64,000 nt of DNA from Faecalibacterium sp. I3-3-89 (GCF_023347275.1 NZ_CP094468.1:558001-622000), one strand, 5' to 3'. Positions 49,676 through 58,536 are shown, numbered from the stretch's first letter. Notes: generated by a model not told the origin, from the sequence alone. A program made the numbers and translations.

Positions 49676-50752
49676 ATGAAGAAGATGCTCCGCAAGCGGG
49701 ATATTTGGGTGTTTCTGGCGGCGCTCATCGGTGCATTCGCCTGCATGACGCTCATCCAGTTCATCAGCGGACGCATCGACGGCGTGGCCTCGATGGTGTT
49801 CCTGCTGGCGGTGTTCTTCGTCTCGATGTACACCGACGGCTACTGGTGGGGCGTTGCAGCCTCCATCACCAGCGTGCTGGCGGTCAACTTTGCGTTTCGC
49901 ACGCCCTATTTTGCCTTCAACTTCACCATCCCGGAGAACATCTTTTCGGGCGTGGTGATGCTGGTGGTGTCCTTCATGACCAGCACCCTCACCACCCGCA
50001 TCAAAAAGCAGGAGCAGCTGCGGATGGAGAGCGAGGCCGAAAAGATGCGGGCCAACCTCCTGCGGGCAGTCTCCCACGACCTGCGCACCCCGCTGACGTC
50101 CATCTACGGGGCCTGCTCGACCGTCATCGACAACTACGACTCGCTGGGCCGGGAGCAGAAGGTCAAGCTCCTCTCCGAGGCATGCGCCGACGCCCAGTGG
50201 CTCAACCGGATGGTGGAGAACCTGCTCTCCGTCACCCGCATCGACGCCGACGGCGTCGCCATCCAGAAGACCCCCACGGTGCTGGAAGAGCTGGTGGATA
50301 CCGTACTGGTGCGGTTCCAGAAGCTCCACCCCGGCGTGCCGGTGGAGGTGAAACTGCCGGATGACTTCATCGTCATCCCGATGGATTCCATGCTCATCCA
50401 GCAGGTGCTGACCAATCTGCTGGAAAATGCCGTGCTCCACGCAGAGGGGATGACCAACCTGACGCTGCGGGTGTTCACGCTGGGGCGGCGGGCGGTGTTC
50501 GAGGTCATCGACAACGGCTGCGGCATCCCGAAAGAACAGTTGAAGAGGCTTTTCAGCGGCACGACGCTGGCGCAGGATACCTCGTCGAGCGGCAAGCACG
50601 GCATGGGCATCGGGCTGTCGGTGTGTGCGGCCATCATCAAGGCCCATGGCGGCGAGATCAAAGCCGAGAGCACGCCCGGCGAGGGCACGACCATCCGGTT
50701 CTGGCTGGAAACGGAAGAAGTGGATACGGAGGAAACAGAGGATGAGCAATAA
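49676..50752 (+). CDS. KdpD-like sensor histidine kinase (short form)
   Basis: The 358-residue kinase has a membrane region of three or four helices of the DUF4118 type (about 10-105), as in KdpD. It then has the His box AVSHDLRTPLTSIYG (His near 132) and an ATPase domain with NLLENAVLHA, DNGCGIP and GMGIGLSV. The cytoplasmic sensor and USP domains of KdpD are absent. It overlaps the response regulator by 11 bases. No potassium-pump genes are nearby; the next gene is an ArsB/SLC13-type permease, so the stimulus may be an ion or anion. Confidence 0.92.
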   Translation: MKKMLRKRDIWVFLAALIGAFACMTLIQFISGRIDGVASMVFLLAVFFVSMYTDGYWWGVAASITSVLAVNFAFRTPYFAFNFTIPENIFSGVVMLVVSFMTSTLTTRIKKQEQLRMESEAEKMRANLLRAVSHDLRTPLTSIYGACSTVIDNYDSLGREQKVKLLSEACADAQWLNRMVENLLSVTRIDADGVAIQKTPTVLEELVDTVLVRFQKLHPGVPVEVKLPDDFIVIPMDSMLIQQVLTNLLENAVLHAEGMTNLTLRVFTLGRRAVFEVIDNGCGIPKEQLKRLFSGTTLAQDTSSSGKHGMGIGLSVCAAIIKAHGGEIKAESTPGEGTTIRFWLETEEVDTEETEDEQ

Positions 50753-51476
50753 TAAATTCAAGGTACTTATCATCGAGGATGAGGCGAACATCTGCAGCTT
50801 CATCCAGACCCTGCTGGAGACCAACGGCTATCAGGCGCTGGTGGCCCAGACCTGCATGATGGGCATGACTATGTTCATCTCCTACAACCCCGACCTCGTC
50901 ATCCTTGACCTTGGTCTGCCCGACCGGGATGGTCTGGATGCCATCCGCTCCATCCGTCAGAAGTATCTGACCCCCATCATCGTGCTGTCGGCCCGTACCA
51001 CCGAGCGGGATAAGATCGAGGCCCTTGACCTCGGTGCCAACGACTACATCACCAAGCCCTTCGGCACCGGTGAGCTGCTGGCCCGGGTGCGGGCTGCGCT
51101 GCGGGTGAACCGCTATGGCGGCGGCAGTCTGCCCGGCGGGGTGTTCAGCGCACAGGGCCTCACCATCAACTACGAGCGCCGCAAGGTGTTCGTGGACGGG
51201 CAGGAGGTGCGCCTGACCCAGACGGAATACAACATCGTGGCCTTCCTGTCCGAGCACGCCGGGCGTGTGATGACCTATGCGGCTATCGTCCGGGCCATCT
51301 GGGGCGACACGGACGCCAGCAGCACCAAGAAGCTGCAGGTGAATATGGCCAATATCCGCAAAAAGCTGGGCAGCCGCCCGGGCAGCAACACCTACATCCT
51401 CAACGAGCTGGGCGTGGGCTATCGGATGATCGAGGAAGACGCCAAGCCGCTGGAGCCTGCGGAGGAGACGAAATGA
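50742..51476 (+). CDS. KdpE-like response regulator
   Basis: The 244-residue OmpR-type regulator has a receiver domain (IIEDE near 10, LDLGLPDRDG near 55, Lys in ITKPFG near 106) and a C-terminal winged helix (about 135-235, ending YILNELGVGYRM). It starts inside the kinase gene and ends overlapping the permease start by four bases. The three products should therefore be made together, and the regulator probably controls this permease operon. Confidence 0.93.
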   Translation: MSNNKFKVLIIEDEANICSFIQTLLETNGYQALVAQTCMMGMTMFISYNPDLVILDLGLPDRDGLDAIRSIRQKYLTPIIVLSARTTERDKIEALDLGANDYITKPFGTGELLARVRAALRVNRYGGGSLPGGVFSAQGLTINYERRKVFVDGQEVRLTQTEYNIVAFLSEHAGRVMTYAAIVRAIWGDTDASSTKKLQVNMANIRKKLGSRPGSNTYILNELGVGYRMIEEDAKPLEPAEETK

Positions 51477-52792
51477 CACTGGCGCTGATCCTGTTCGTCC
51501 TGTTTTATATTTTGATGCTGGTGGTGCAGCAGTACCGTCCTTGGGTCGCGCTGGGCGGCGCGGGGACGTTCCTGCTGCTGGGGAAGCTGGGCGTGTACGA
51601 TTTCACGCTGGCGGACGCCGCCCGGGCCGTGGACTTCAATGTTCTGCTGATGATGGCAGGAATGATGGGCACGGTCTTTCTTTTTATCCAGAGCAAAATG
51701 CCCGCCCGGCTGGCCGAGGAGCTGATCGCCTATATGCCGGATGTCCGGTGGGCCGTGTCGGTGCTGGCCCTGCTGGCGGGGTTCATCAGCGCGTTCGTGG
51801 ACAATGTGGCCACTGTCCTGATGGTGGCCCCGGTGGGGCTTGCCATCGCCCGGCGGCTGCGCATCTCGCCGGTGCCGGTGCTCATCGCCATCGCGGTGTC
51901 CTCCAATTTGCAGGGCGCAGCCACGCTGGTGGGGGACACCACGAGCATTCTGCTGGGCGGCTTTGCGGGGATGAACTTCTTCGACTTCTTCTGGATGGAG
52001 GGCCGGCCCGGCATCTTCTGGAGCGTGGAACTGGGCGCGCTGGCCTCGCTGGGAGTGCTGTTCTGGCTCTTCCGCGACCAGCGCCAGCCCGTCCATGTGG
52101 AGGTGAAAACAAAGGTGGAGGACGATGTGCCCACGGCTCTGCTCCTGCTGACGGTGGGGCTGCTCATCGCGGCGTCCTTCCTGCCTGAGCCGTCCGGCGG
52201 CGTGCTGCATCTGCTCTACACCCTCCGCAGCGGCCTTGTCTGTATGGGACTCTGCCTCTTCGGGGTGGCCCGGGCCTGCTGGCGCAGCCGCTCGCTGACT
52301 CCGCTGGGCGAGACGGCCCGGGCACTGGACTACGACACCCTGCTGCTCTTGTTCAGCCTCTTCATCCTGCTGGAAGGAGTGAGCAAGGCGGGCGTCATCG
52401 ACGCGGCGGCCCGGCTGTTCCACTCCGCCGCCGGAGACGAGCCGCTGCGGCTCTATCTCCTGCTGGTGGCGGCGTCGGTGGGGCTGTCGGCTTTCATCGA
52501 CAACATCCCCTATGTGGCGGCCATGCTGCCGGTGGTGCAGGGGGTCGCCGCTCTCATGAACGGCGGCGCAGGCATCGAGCCGGAGCTGTTCTATTTCGGT
52601 CTGCTCACCGGCGCGACGCTGGGCGGCAACCTGACCCCCATCGGCGCGTCGGCCAACATTGCGGCCATCGGCATCCTCCGCAAAAACGGCGAGCGCGTCC
52701 GCACCAGCGACTTTCTGCGCATCGGCGTGCCATTCACGCTGGCGGCCGTCCTTGTGGGGGCGGGGAGCCTCTGGCTGTTCTGGGGCGTGTGA
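51473..52792 (+). CDS. ArsB/NhaD/SLC13-type ion permease
   Basis: The 439-residue protein has 11-12 membrane helices. Repeated motifs FVDNVATVLMVAPV near 105 and FIDNIPYVAAMLPVV near 341 contain the Asp-Asn pair of the ion transporter superfamily (ArsB, NhaD, CitMHS), and GGNLTPIGASANIAAIGI near 382 is also typical. The substrate may be sodium/proton, arsenite, phosphate-like or carboxylate; sequence alone does not decide. It is coupled to the KdpDE-like pair, and GGAGGAG lies before its ATG. Confidence 0.85.
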   Translation: MTLALILFVLFYILMLVVQQYRPWVALGGAGTFLLLGKLGVYDFTLADAARAVDFNVLLMMAGMMGTVFLFIQSKMPARLAEELIAYMPDVRWAVSVLALLAGFISAFVDNVATVLMVAPVGLAIARRLRISPVPVLIAIAVSSNLQGAATLVGDTTSILLGGFAGMNFFDFFWMEGRPGIFWSVELGALASLGVLFWLFRDQRQPVHVEVKTKVEDDVPTALLLLTVGLLIAASFLPEPSGGVLHLLYTLRSGLVCMGLCLFGVARACWRSRSLTPLGETARALDYDTLLLLFSLFILLEGVSKAGVIDAAARLFHSAAGDEPLRLYLLLVAASVGLSAFIDNIPYVAAMLPVVQGVAALMNGGAGIEPELFYFGLLTGATLGGNLTPIGASANIAAIGILRKNGERVRTSDFLRIGVPFTLAAVLVGAGSLWLFWGV

Positions 52793-52833
52793 GAAAATTC
52801 GGAAAAAACTGCAAAAGAAAACGGCGTGAGCGG

Positions 52834-52884
52834 GCAGTCATCCACCCCGGAAGCAGGCATCACCGGGGCGGATGACTGCTTTTT
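52834..52884 (+). terminator. Terminator of the sensor/permease operon
   Basis: GCAGTCATCC-A-CCCCGG pairs with CCGGGG-C-GGATGACTGC (52834-52850 with 52863-52879) and is followed by five T. Confidence 0.92.
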
Positions 52885-52946
52885 GTGCGCAGAGACGTGA
52901 GATAAAATATACAGGAAAGATTGCAAAAACTTTTTTGAAAAAATGC

Positions 52947-52974
52947 TTGACTTTGCGGCTTTCTGTGGTATAAT
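52947..52974 (+). promoter_or_regulatory. Promoter of tRNA-Leu
   Basis: TTGACT (52947-52952), 16 bp ending TGTGG and TATAAT (52969-52974) lie 44 bp before the tRNA. Confidence 0.85.
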
Positions 52975-53018
52975 AATTATCGTTCCGAGCCGAACGGCGA
53001 CGAACAAAAACAGAATAT

Positions 53019-53105
53019 GCGGATATGGCGGAATTGGCAGACGCGTTAGATTCAGGTTCTAATCGGGGCAACTCGGTGGAGGTTCAAGTCCTCTTATCCG
53101 CACCA
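53019..53105 (+). tRNA. tRNA-Leu (anticodon CAG)
   Basis: The 87-base gene has a GCGGATA/TATCCGC acceptor stem, a long variable arm typical of leucine tRNA and the T loop GGTTCAAGTCC. The anticodon stem TTAGA/TCTAA encloses TT-CAG-GT. The CCA end is encoded. It decodes CTG, the main leucine codon of this genome. It has its own promoter and terminator and stands at the junction with the accessory region. Confidence 0.95.
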
Positions 53106-53112
53106 AACCATG

Positions 53113-53156
53113 AAAATCCGAACCTTTTCTCGATAGGAGAAGGGTTCGGATTTTTT
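53113..53156 (+). terminator. Terminator of tRNA-Leu
   Basis: AAAATCCGAACC pairs with GGTTCGGATTTT, followed by TTGTTT. Confidence 0.9.
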
Positions 53157-53279
53157 GTTTTCTTCGGAAACGAGAACAACGGCTCTTCCCTGACGGCTGT
53201 GTGCCCAAAACCTTATCAGAAAGACCGTATCACGAAGGTCACAACTGTAAGAGTGCCGTAAGGCAGGAAGGACACGATT

Positions 53280-53531
53280 ATGAAGTACGATGCAAGAGCC
53301 TGTTCGTTCAACATGGATACCGGCTGTGTGGAGCTGCTGCTCCGGGATGGCAGAAAAGTTTCTATCGACTGCACCGGGGTCGAAGATGCACTGGATGTTA
53401 CCATGGCACAGCGGACTGAATTGGACTATCTCATCTACAATGACCCGCTGGCGTATGCCGAACTGATCTTGAACGGTGAGCCGGACGAGTATCTGAGGAA
53501 TGTAACAGGTAGTCACGGATTAGAGGATTGA
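53280..53531 (+). CDS. DUF6061-like small protein
   Basis: The 83-residue protein (MKYDARACSFNMDTGCVELLLRDG...) resembles small DUF6061 proteins that, from memory, occur often in Faecalibacterium mobile regions. It is acidic and predicted soluble, with two short beta-rich segments and a helical DPLAYAELILNGEPDEYL. A GGCAGGAAGGA RBS precedes the ATG. It lies between tRNA-Leu and the recombinase, so it may belong to the element or to the insertion site. Function unknown. Confidence 0.65.
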   Translation: MKYDARACSFNMDTGCVELLLRDGRKVSIDCTGVEDALDVTMAQRTELDYLIYNDPLAYAELILNGEPDEYLRNVTGSHGLED

Positions 53532-53535
53532 ACGC

Positions 53536-53567
53536 AAAAACAGGGTGCGCCCTGCCGGACGCACCCT
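53536..53567 (-). terminator. Terminator of the recombinase operon
   Basis: A perfect 9-bp CAGGGTGCG/CGCACCCTG stem (53540-53548 with 53559-53567) is followed on the minus strand by TTTTT. Confidence 0.85.
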
Positions 53568-53663
53568 GCAAAAATCCACACACGATAAGTAAGGCAGGGA
53601 GTTCCCCAGAGCAGAGTTCCCATAAAACAGTATTTGCAAAAGTTCCCTAAATGGGGAAGATTT

Positions 53664-53690
53664 GGCGTGACTTCGGTCACGCCTTTTCTT
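53664..53690 (+). terminator. TTCG-loop terminator on the plus strand
   Basis: GGCGTGAC-TTCG-GTCACGCC followed by TTTTCTTTT overlaps the stop codon of the recombinase. On the plus strand it would stop transcription coming from the DUF6061 side into the recombinase antisense. Confidence 0.75.
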
Positions 53691-55314
53691 TTGCTTCCAG
53701 TTCATCCAGAGGGATGTACCCCAGCCCGTCGTACTTGATATGGATGTGCTGCACCCGCTTTCCGCTGGACTTATCCGGGGCATCTACATAGATAGCCGAC
53801 ACCAGTTCACGGAGAGCATAGGGAGTGAGTTCTTCAATATGAACGTACTTGTGCGCTTTCTGGACGAATTTTTCAATATTCTCGATTTGCTGTTCCTGTA
53901 CTTCGATTTCCTGTTGGATAGAGAGGGATTCCTCTTCCAGCTGCTTCTGTTCGGCATCGTAGCTCTGGCTCATCATGTCGAAGCGGTCATCGCTCAGCTT
54001 TCCATTGGCGTTGTCCTCGTAGATTTTCATGAACAGCCGTTTGAGGTCTACAATCCGCTTCTCATTCCGGGCAAGCTGCTTCTTCAGGACGGTCAGCTTT
54101 TCGGTGCTTTCCACCCGAAGCTGCTCCTCCATGACCTTGCGGAAGTAGTCTTCATGACGGAGAATGTAGTCCGTCACCCGCTGAACATGACTCAGTACAC
54201 GTCCTTCCAGAACCTTTACTCGGATGAAGTGTCCCTTGCACTTGCTCCCGTTCTTCTTGTGCAGAGAGCAATCAAAGAAGTCTTGACTGAAGTCCCTGTT
54301 GTTGGACGAACCATATTGCATCTTGGAACCGCAGTCAGCGCAGTAGACCATACCGGAGAAAATGCTGCTCTTGCCTGTCCGAGTCATGCGGTGACGCTGG
54401 TTACGAATCTCCTGAACCTTTTCAAACACATCATCGTCAATAATGCGCTCATGTGTATCCGGGAAGATAGCCTGATTTTCCACAGGATTCAGATGTCTCT
54501 TTTTATCCCAGATAGAGTTAGTATAGGTCTTGAAGTTGACTGTGCAGCCAGTGTACTCCCGGCGTTCCAGAATCAAACTTACTGCTCTTTTATCCCAGCG
54601 GTAAGGGTCTTCCGGGGCAGGTGCGTTTGTACTCCGGCCATGGCTCAGCTTGTAGGCGGTGGGAGTCAGAACATTGTCCACCCACAGTTGGTTTGCAATT
54701 TGGGTCGGGCCACGTCCCTCCATGCACATGGAGAAGATGCGCTTCACAATCGCAGCCGCTTCCGGGTCAACAAGCCAATGCTTCGGGTTCTCCGGGTCTT
54801 TTACATAGCCGTACGGAACATTGACCGTCAGCGGCACTCCACGCTCTCCCTTGGCCTTCTGGACAGCCCGAATCTTGCGGCTGGTATCGCGGGCGTAAAA
54901 CTCGTTGAACCAGTTCTTAATACCCGCAAAATCGTTGTTTACGCTGTTCGGGTCAATGGTGTCGTAATTGTCGTTAATGGCAATGTAGCGAACGCTATAC
55001 TGGGGAAAGGTAAAGTTTGTGTACAGACCCGTCAAGGCAGAGTTGCGCCCCAGTCGGGACAGGTCTTTCGTGATAACGATTCCTACACGCCCTGCTTCGA
55101 TCTCGACCAGCATACTCTGAAAGCCGGGGCGGTCATAGTTCGTGCCGGAGTAGCCATCATCCACAAAGAACACCGGGTTCGGGAAGTGGTTCTTTTTGGC
55201 GTATTCCAGAAGGATAGCCTTCTGGTTCTCAATGGACAGGCTTTCGCCGAGCCGTGCGTCCTCTTGCGACAGTCGGCAGTAAAGTGCGGTGATTTTATTC
55301 GTTGCTCCAGACAT
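53677..55314 (-). CDS. Large serine recombinase (TnpX-like)
   Basis: The 545-residue protein has a resolvase-type catalytic domain with YCRLSQED (nucleophile Ser16), GYSGTNYDRPGFQ near 58 and KDLSRLGRNS near 85. A recombinase domain with PYGYVKDP near 160, a zinc ribbon (CADCGSK, and a second Cys pair CSLHKKNGSKC) and a long C-terminal coiled coil (about 400-490) follow. It excises and inserts the element by serine chemistry. ATG 55314 has AAGGAGGA; a longer start at 55401 lacks an RBS. It follows the small gene at 55,398-55,862. Confidence 0.95.
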   Translation of the reverse strand: MSGATNKITALYCRLSQEDARLGESLSIENQKAILLEYAKKNHFPNPVFFVDDGYSGTNYDRPGFQSMLVEIEAGRVGIVITKDLSRLGRNSALTGLYTNFTFPQYSVRYIAINDNYDTIDPNSVNNDFAGIKNWFNEFYARDTSRKIRAVQKAKGERGVPLTVNVPYGYVKDPENPKHWLVDPEAAAIVKRIFSMCMEGRGPTQIANQLWVDNVLTPTAYKLSHGRSTNAPAPEDPYRWDKRAVSLILERREYTGCTVNFKTYTNSIWDKKRHLNPVENQAIFPDTHERIIDDDVFEKVQEIRNQRHRMTRTGKSSIFSGMVYCADCGSKMQYGSSNNRDFSQDFFDCSLHKKNGSKCKGHFIRVKVLEGRVLSHVQRVTDYILRHEDYFRKVMEEQLRVESTEKLTVLKKQLARNEKRIVDLKRLFMKIYEDNANGKLSDDRFDMMSQSYDAEQKQLEEESLSIQQEIEVQEQQIENIEKFVQKAHKYVHIEELTPYALRELVSAIYVDAPDKSSGKRVQHIHIKYDGLGYIPLDELEAKEKA

Positions 55315-55397
55315 TGTTGTGTCCTCCTTACTCTGTGGAGCAACTGTCAGTACAGGATTGGTTACCGGGTCAAGTATAGCAGAATTGGGCGCAGTTG

Positions 55398-55862
55398 TCA
55401 TTCGTCTGCACCCTCATCTTCAAATTTTTGCTGGGCGTTCTTGGCAACAATGCGCTCCAGCTTCTTCAAAAAGGATTCCTTGCCCTCATAGCTGCCGGTC
55501 ACGGTGTAGGTGGTGTGACCGACTTTCTCCGTGGTGGTCAGTTCCGGAATCCAGAAAGCGGACAGGTTCTTGACATGGAGGTTGCCGTTCTCGTCCACAT
55601 AAGAGCCGTGTTTCTTCTGCTCTTCGGTCAAGGGCTTCCGCTTGAAGTAGATTTCATTTTCGGAGATGCTCACAGTCTCGCTGGTCTGCTCTTTCGGGGC
55701 ATCGTCATACAGCTGGGCGAAAAATGCCAGTGCATCTTCGGGTGAGTCTTCCTCCATGAGTTGCTCGAAAACTCGCTGTTCCTCTGCCGAGAGGTTGTTC
55801 CATGCGGCTTCCAACTCCTGCTCGTTGGCTGCGTTGACAAAGGCTTCGATCTCTTTTTTCAT
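55398..55862 (-). CDS. Element-encoded protein of unknown function upstream of the recombinase
   Basis: The 154-residue protein has an acidic helical N-terminal half (MKKEIEAFVNAANEQELEAAWNNLSAEEQRVFEQL) and a more beta-like C-terminal half with KHGSYVDENGNLHVKNLSAF and TYTVTGSYEG. No catalytic motif or membrane helix is seen. AAAGGAGG precedes the ATG. It shares an operon with the recombinase 83 bp downstream and sits next to the left oriT-like arm, so it may help recombination or regulate it. I do not recognise the family. Confidence 0.65.
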   Translation of the reverse strand: MKKEIEAFVNAANEQELEAAWNNLSAEEQRVFEQLMEEDSPEDALAFFAQLYDDAPKEQTSETVSISENEIYFKRKPLTEEQKKHGSYVDENGNLHVKNLSAFWIPELTTTEKVGHTTYTVTGSYEGKESFLKKLERIVAKNAQQKFEDEGADE

Positions 55863-55917
55863 GGTGCATCCTCCTTTGGCTGCGGAAAGCGTTTTTTCAA
55901 AAATATGGGTTTTCGTG

Positions 55918-56019
55918 AGAGCAAGAATCGTCCCGTGGCCACAAATTTTCAATACTCGAAAATTTCCTGTCCCCTTTGGGACTGTTTCTTGTTGGGGCGT
56001 GCCTGCCCCAAACCCTGCT
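55918..56019. repeat. Left arm of inverted oriT-like repeat
   Basis: Two blocks, 55918-55953 (35 of 36 bases) and 55987-56019 (33 of 33 bases), are the reverse complement of 60685-60720 and 60590-60622. The second block contains a TTGGGGC-GTGCCT-GCCCCAA hairpin. It lies upstream of the recombinase operon. Confidence 0.9.
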
Positions 56020-56050
56020 TAGAGCGAGTACGGCAAACTAGAAGTTTGGG

Positions 56051-56305
56051 TTACGAGTGTCCATTCTCATCGCTTTCGGGCGGACGAACATAACGCAACA
56101 TTTCTTCTTCACAGGCGCCAAATTCCAAATAATTGGCTTTTGCTTCGTTTAGAGTTATTCCGTGGTTTGAGTCGCTGGGGTCATCATCAGAAGCAATAAA
56201 TGGATCGTTTTCCCAAAAGCAAACGGGGCAAATATACCCGCAGTCTTCTTCCGGTGGAACAGTATAGGTAAAATGCCCACAACATGGACATTGATGTTTT
56301 TTCAA
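56051..56305 (-). CDS. CPCC-family cysteine-rich protein
   Basis: The 84-residue protein begins MKKHQCPCCGHFTYTVPPE and continues CGYICPVCFWENDP, the CPCC plus CPVC arrangement of the Cys-rich CPCC family, probably one zinc-ribbon. The start is TTG at 56305 with AGAGGTGAG upstream. Function is unknown; such proteins often travel with toxin-type or polymorphic loci as small accessory genes. It is the last gene before the left oriT-like arm. Confidence 0.8.
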   Translation of the reverse strand: MKKHQCPCCGHFTYTVPPEEDCGYICPVCFWENDPFIASDDDPSDSNHGITLNEAKANYLEFGACEEEMLRYVRPPESDENGHS

Positions 56306-56353
56306 ATATGCTCACCTCTGCAAGTACTATTTTATCGAGTTTAGCTAGTCGCG

Positions 56354-56788
56354 CTATTTGGTATATGGCTCTGTGTCTTTTCCATCATATACAACGACCC
56401 TAATGTCAGCAGCTACACCAACATCCGCATGAATACCCACCGTATATTCTTTATCCGTAACATTCGTAAAAGAATAAAAACTGTTCGCCGGAATATTGTC
56501 AGATACGACTTCCTGTTCACCTTCGCAAAGCAAATGAACTACAATGTCAAAATCATTTTTATTTTGAATTGTTAGTGTACCTGTTTTGGATAAAACTTTT
56601 ACATCAGAGTATGTGATTACATACTTAGCAGAAGTTGATTCTTCTGTACAGGTCACAGAGCAGTCCCACTGTATTGCTGCCTTTGCCTTTCTATAGGATT
56701 CCGAAGACCGGTATGCAGAAAATACAATAATTGCAGCTACAGCAAGAATCCCAATGATAACAGACACTATTGTTGCTTTTTTCTTCAT
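56354..56788 (-). CDS. Membrane-anchored extracytoplasmic protein of unknown function
   Basis: The 144-residue protein has a basic start (MKKKAT), one membrane helix (about 7-26) and an outside domain that looks all-beta (about 45-140), with two Cys (CSVTC) near 43-47 and one near 88. It lacks a lipobox, so it is a membrane anchor rather than a lipoprotein. GGAGG precedes the ATG. A+T-rich codon use marks it as recently acquired cargo. Family not recognised. Confidence 0.65.
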   Translation of the reverse strand: MKKKATIVSVIIGILAVAAIIVFSAYRSSESYRKAKAAIQWDCSVTCTEESTSAKYVITYSDVKVLSKTGTLTIQNKNDFDIVVHLLCEGEQEVVSDNIPANSFYSFTNVTDKEYTVGIHADVGVAADIRVVVYDGKDTEPYTK

Positions 56789-57180
56789 AATCTTTGCCTC
56801 CGAAAATTTCGATTTACTGGGCTAAGCCGAGTATACCATACTCTCCGATGAAAGAACACCCCTATATAGGAGAACTTGGCCGTTTTATTGCGTACGTGCG
56901 TACCAACTTCTCCCGTACGCACGTACACAGCGATTTGCTCGAAACGCACCCTATACAGCCGTTCCCCCTCGGAGAGCCCACTACACTTTGCAGACCGCAG
57001 GGATGAAAGTGTCATAGTGGGTTATTACACTTCCGCAGAAGTGCCTTTTTCTCGCCGCAGACAACCGGGTATGCCTTTTGTGAGAGCTTTCTGTCCGGCG
57101 AATCCACATCGCCCACAGGCGATGTGAGCAGGGATTCCAAAGGGGCGCAGCACCCTTGGCACACGACTTTGGTACAAAGT
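56789..57180. other. Intergenic region with a 12-bp palindrome
   Basis: No convincing gene lies in these 392 bases. At 56892-56926 the arms GTACGTGCGTAC and GTACGCACGTAC form a perfect 12-bp stem with an 11-base loop, without a T-run. The arms are themselves repeats of GTACG units, so this could be a protein-binding site. CACCCCTATATAGGAG and CCCTATACAG elements lie beside it. Confidence 0.6.
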
Positions 57181-57549
57181 CTAGTGTGTTACACCTTTCC
57201 AGAGGTGTATACGTTCCTGAAATGCAAAAAGCCCCATACCCAACACCTTAACGGTGCGGACATGGGACTTGATGCTTCCTCGGCCTAGCCGGGTACTCCG
57301 TAACCAATCCTGACAGGCAGTTGCCGTGTCATTTTTCGAAAACTGTTTTACGGATACCCAGCAAGTGGGAACTTCCTGTTTTTCTTTGGTTGCAATATGA
57401 GCCTGCTCCGCCTGCCATGCGGCAAACTCCCGTTGACCTTCCTCGCTGTTCCAGCAGGCAAGGATCGCCGGGTAAAATGCCCGTGCCAGACGTTCGATGG
57501 CTTCATCGGGGTAAGGGGAAATATTTGTGGACTTTTTCTTTTTGTTCAA
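57181..57549 (-). CDS. Element-encoded protein of unknown function
   Basis: The 122-residue protein is basic at the N terminus (LNKKKKSTN), then helical with AIERLARAFYPAILACWNSEEG and a C-terminal basic part. A TTG at 57549 follows AAAGGAGTGTGCG at ideal spacing, the same RBS sequence used by the ParB-like gene, so it is chosen over an ATG at 57582. It is downstream of the ParB-like gene in the mobilization operon. Similar small proteins in such elements have no known role. Confidence 0.6.
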   Translation of the reverse strand: MNKKKKSTNISPYPDEAIERLARAFYPAILACWNSEEGQREFAAWQAEQAHIATKEKQEVPTCWVSVKQFSKNDTATACQDWLRSTRLGRGSIKSHVRTVKVLGMGLFAFQERIHLWKGVTH

Positions 57550-57597
57550 ACGCACACTCCTTTGGACTTCTGTTGACAGCATACAATGTGCCTGTTG

Positions 57598-58536
57598 TTA
57601 TGCTGTCTGCTCATCCTCTGCGAGCGCAGATTCCAGAGAAGCAAGGTACTCCTTGTGCTTGTGGATGATTTCGAGAATGACTTCTCGCTGTGCTGTGTCT
57701 GGCATAGTTCTCAGAAGATAGTCAAACTCTGTGCGGAAACGTGTTGTAACGTGTTCCAGTGCGACATAATCATGCCGCACTTCTTCCGGGTAAGCATCGC
57801 TGTCATAGACCGATTCGATTTTCTGAAACGGCATTACAGGTGCCTTTCCCGGTTCCCGGATGATGCCATCGGCATCCGGTTTCGGTTCAACTTTCAGTTC
57901 CGGGTGCAGGATTTCCTGCAAGGTCTGTGCGCGGGCATCATAGTTGGCTCGTGCAAGGCGGTGCATATCAGACTTGCTGACTTTTACCTGTTTGTTCAGA
58001 ATCTTCTCCCGCATACCGGGAATCAGGGATTCAGCAATTTCAACACCTTTCATGTACTTCGATGCGCGAAGTACAGTTGCCTTGCTTACACCATTTTCCT
58101 CTGCGATTCGTTCGCAGGTTTTCATGGCTTCACCGGAGTTATCAGTTTGAGAACTCCGGTGAAATCGGCCATTTTCATCATGCGATTCTTTGCGGGCTTC
58201 GCCATGAGAGGATTTTTCCGCTTCATATTGCTTCCCGATGAGGAACAGCTTCTGCTCCGGGGTGAGGTTACGCCGCCCCAACTGATTCTTGCAGATCCAT
58301 GCGAGGACTTCTTCTCTGCTTTCAAATCGGAGCGGCATGGTGGAAAAGCAAATCTCCGGGTGCTTCTGGAGGATGGCATAACGGTTGTGTCCGTCAACAA
58401 GGGTGTTGTTCCAAACGATCAAAGGAGAGAGAAGCTTGCCTTCCTTGAGGATATTTTCTTCAAGCTGCCTGTATTCATCGTCCGTCAGCGGTGGGATCTG
58501 ATTCTGGAACTCCGGGTCGATTTTCAGATTGATCAT
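57598..58536 (-). CDS. ParB-like nuclease-domain protein
   Basis: The 312-residue protein has an N-terminal ParB/sulfiredoxin-type domain with ILKEGKLLSPLIVWNNTLVDGHNRYAI near 30-55. It then has a helical region with a helix-turn-helix-like NGVSKATVLRASKYMKGV near 145. The box DGHNR replaces the usual G-x-R-R nucleotide-binding motif of ParB, as in phage and ICE ParB-like regulators. It may bind element DNA for partition or gene control. ATG 58536 overlaps the relaxase stop by four bases. Confidence 0.85.
   Translation of the reverse strand: MINLKIDPEFQNQIPPLTDDEYRQLEENILKEGKLLSPLIVWNNTLVDGHNRYAILQKHPEICFSTMPLRFESREEVLAWICKNQLGRRNLTPEQKLFLIGKQYEAEKSSHGEARKESHDENGRFHRSSQTDNSGEAMKTCERIAEENGVSKATVLRASKYMKGVEIAESLIPGMREKILNKQVKVSKSDMHRLARANYDARAQTLQEILHPELKVEPKPDADGIIREPGKAPVMPFQKIESVYDSDAYPEEVRHDYVALEHVTTRFRTEFDYLLRTMPDTAQREVILEIIHKHKEYLASLESALAEDEQTA

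Noticed and set aside
53019..53105. tRNA-Leu as the attachment site of the element
   Set aside because: The integrase is a large serine recombinase, which does not usually use tRNA 3' ends, and no repeat of the tRNA end is seen within the window; the right end is missing.
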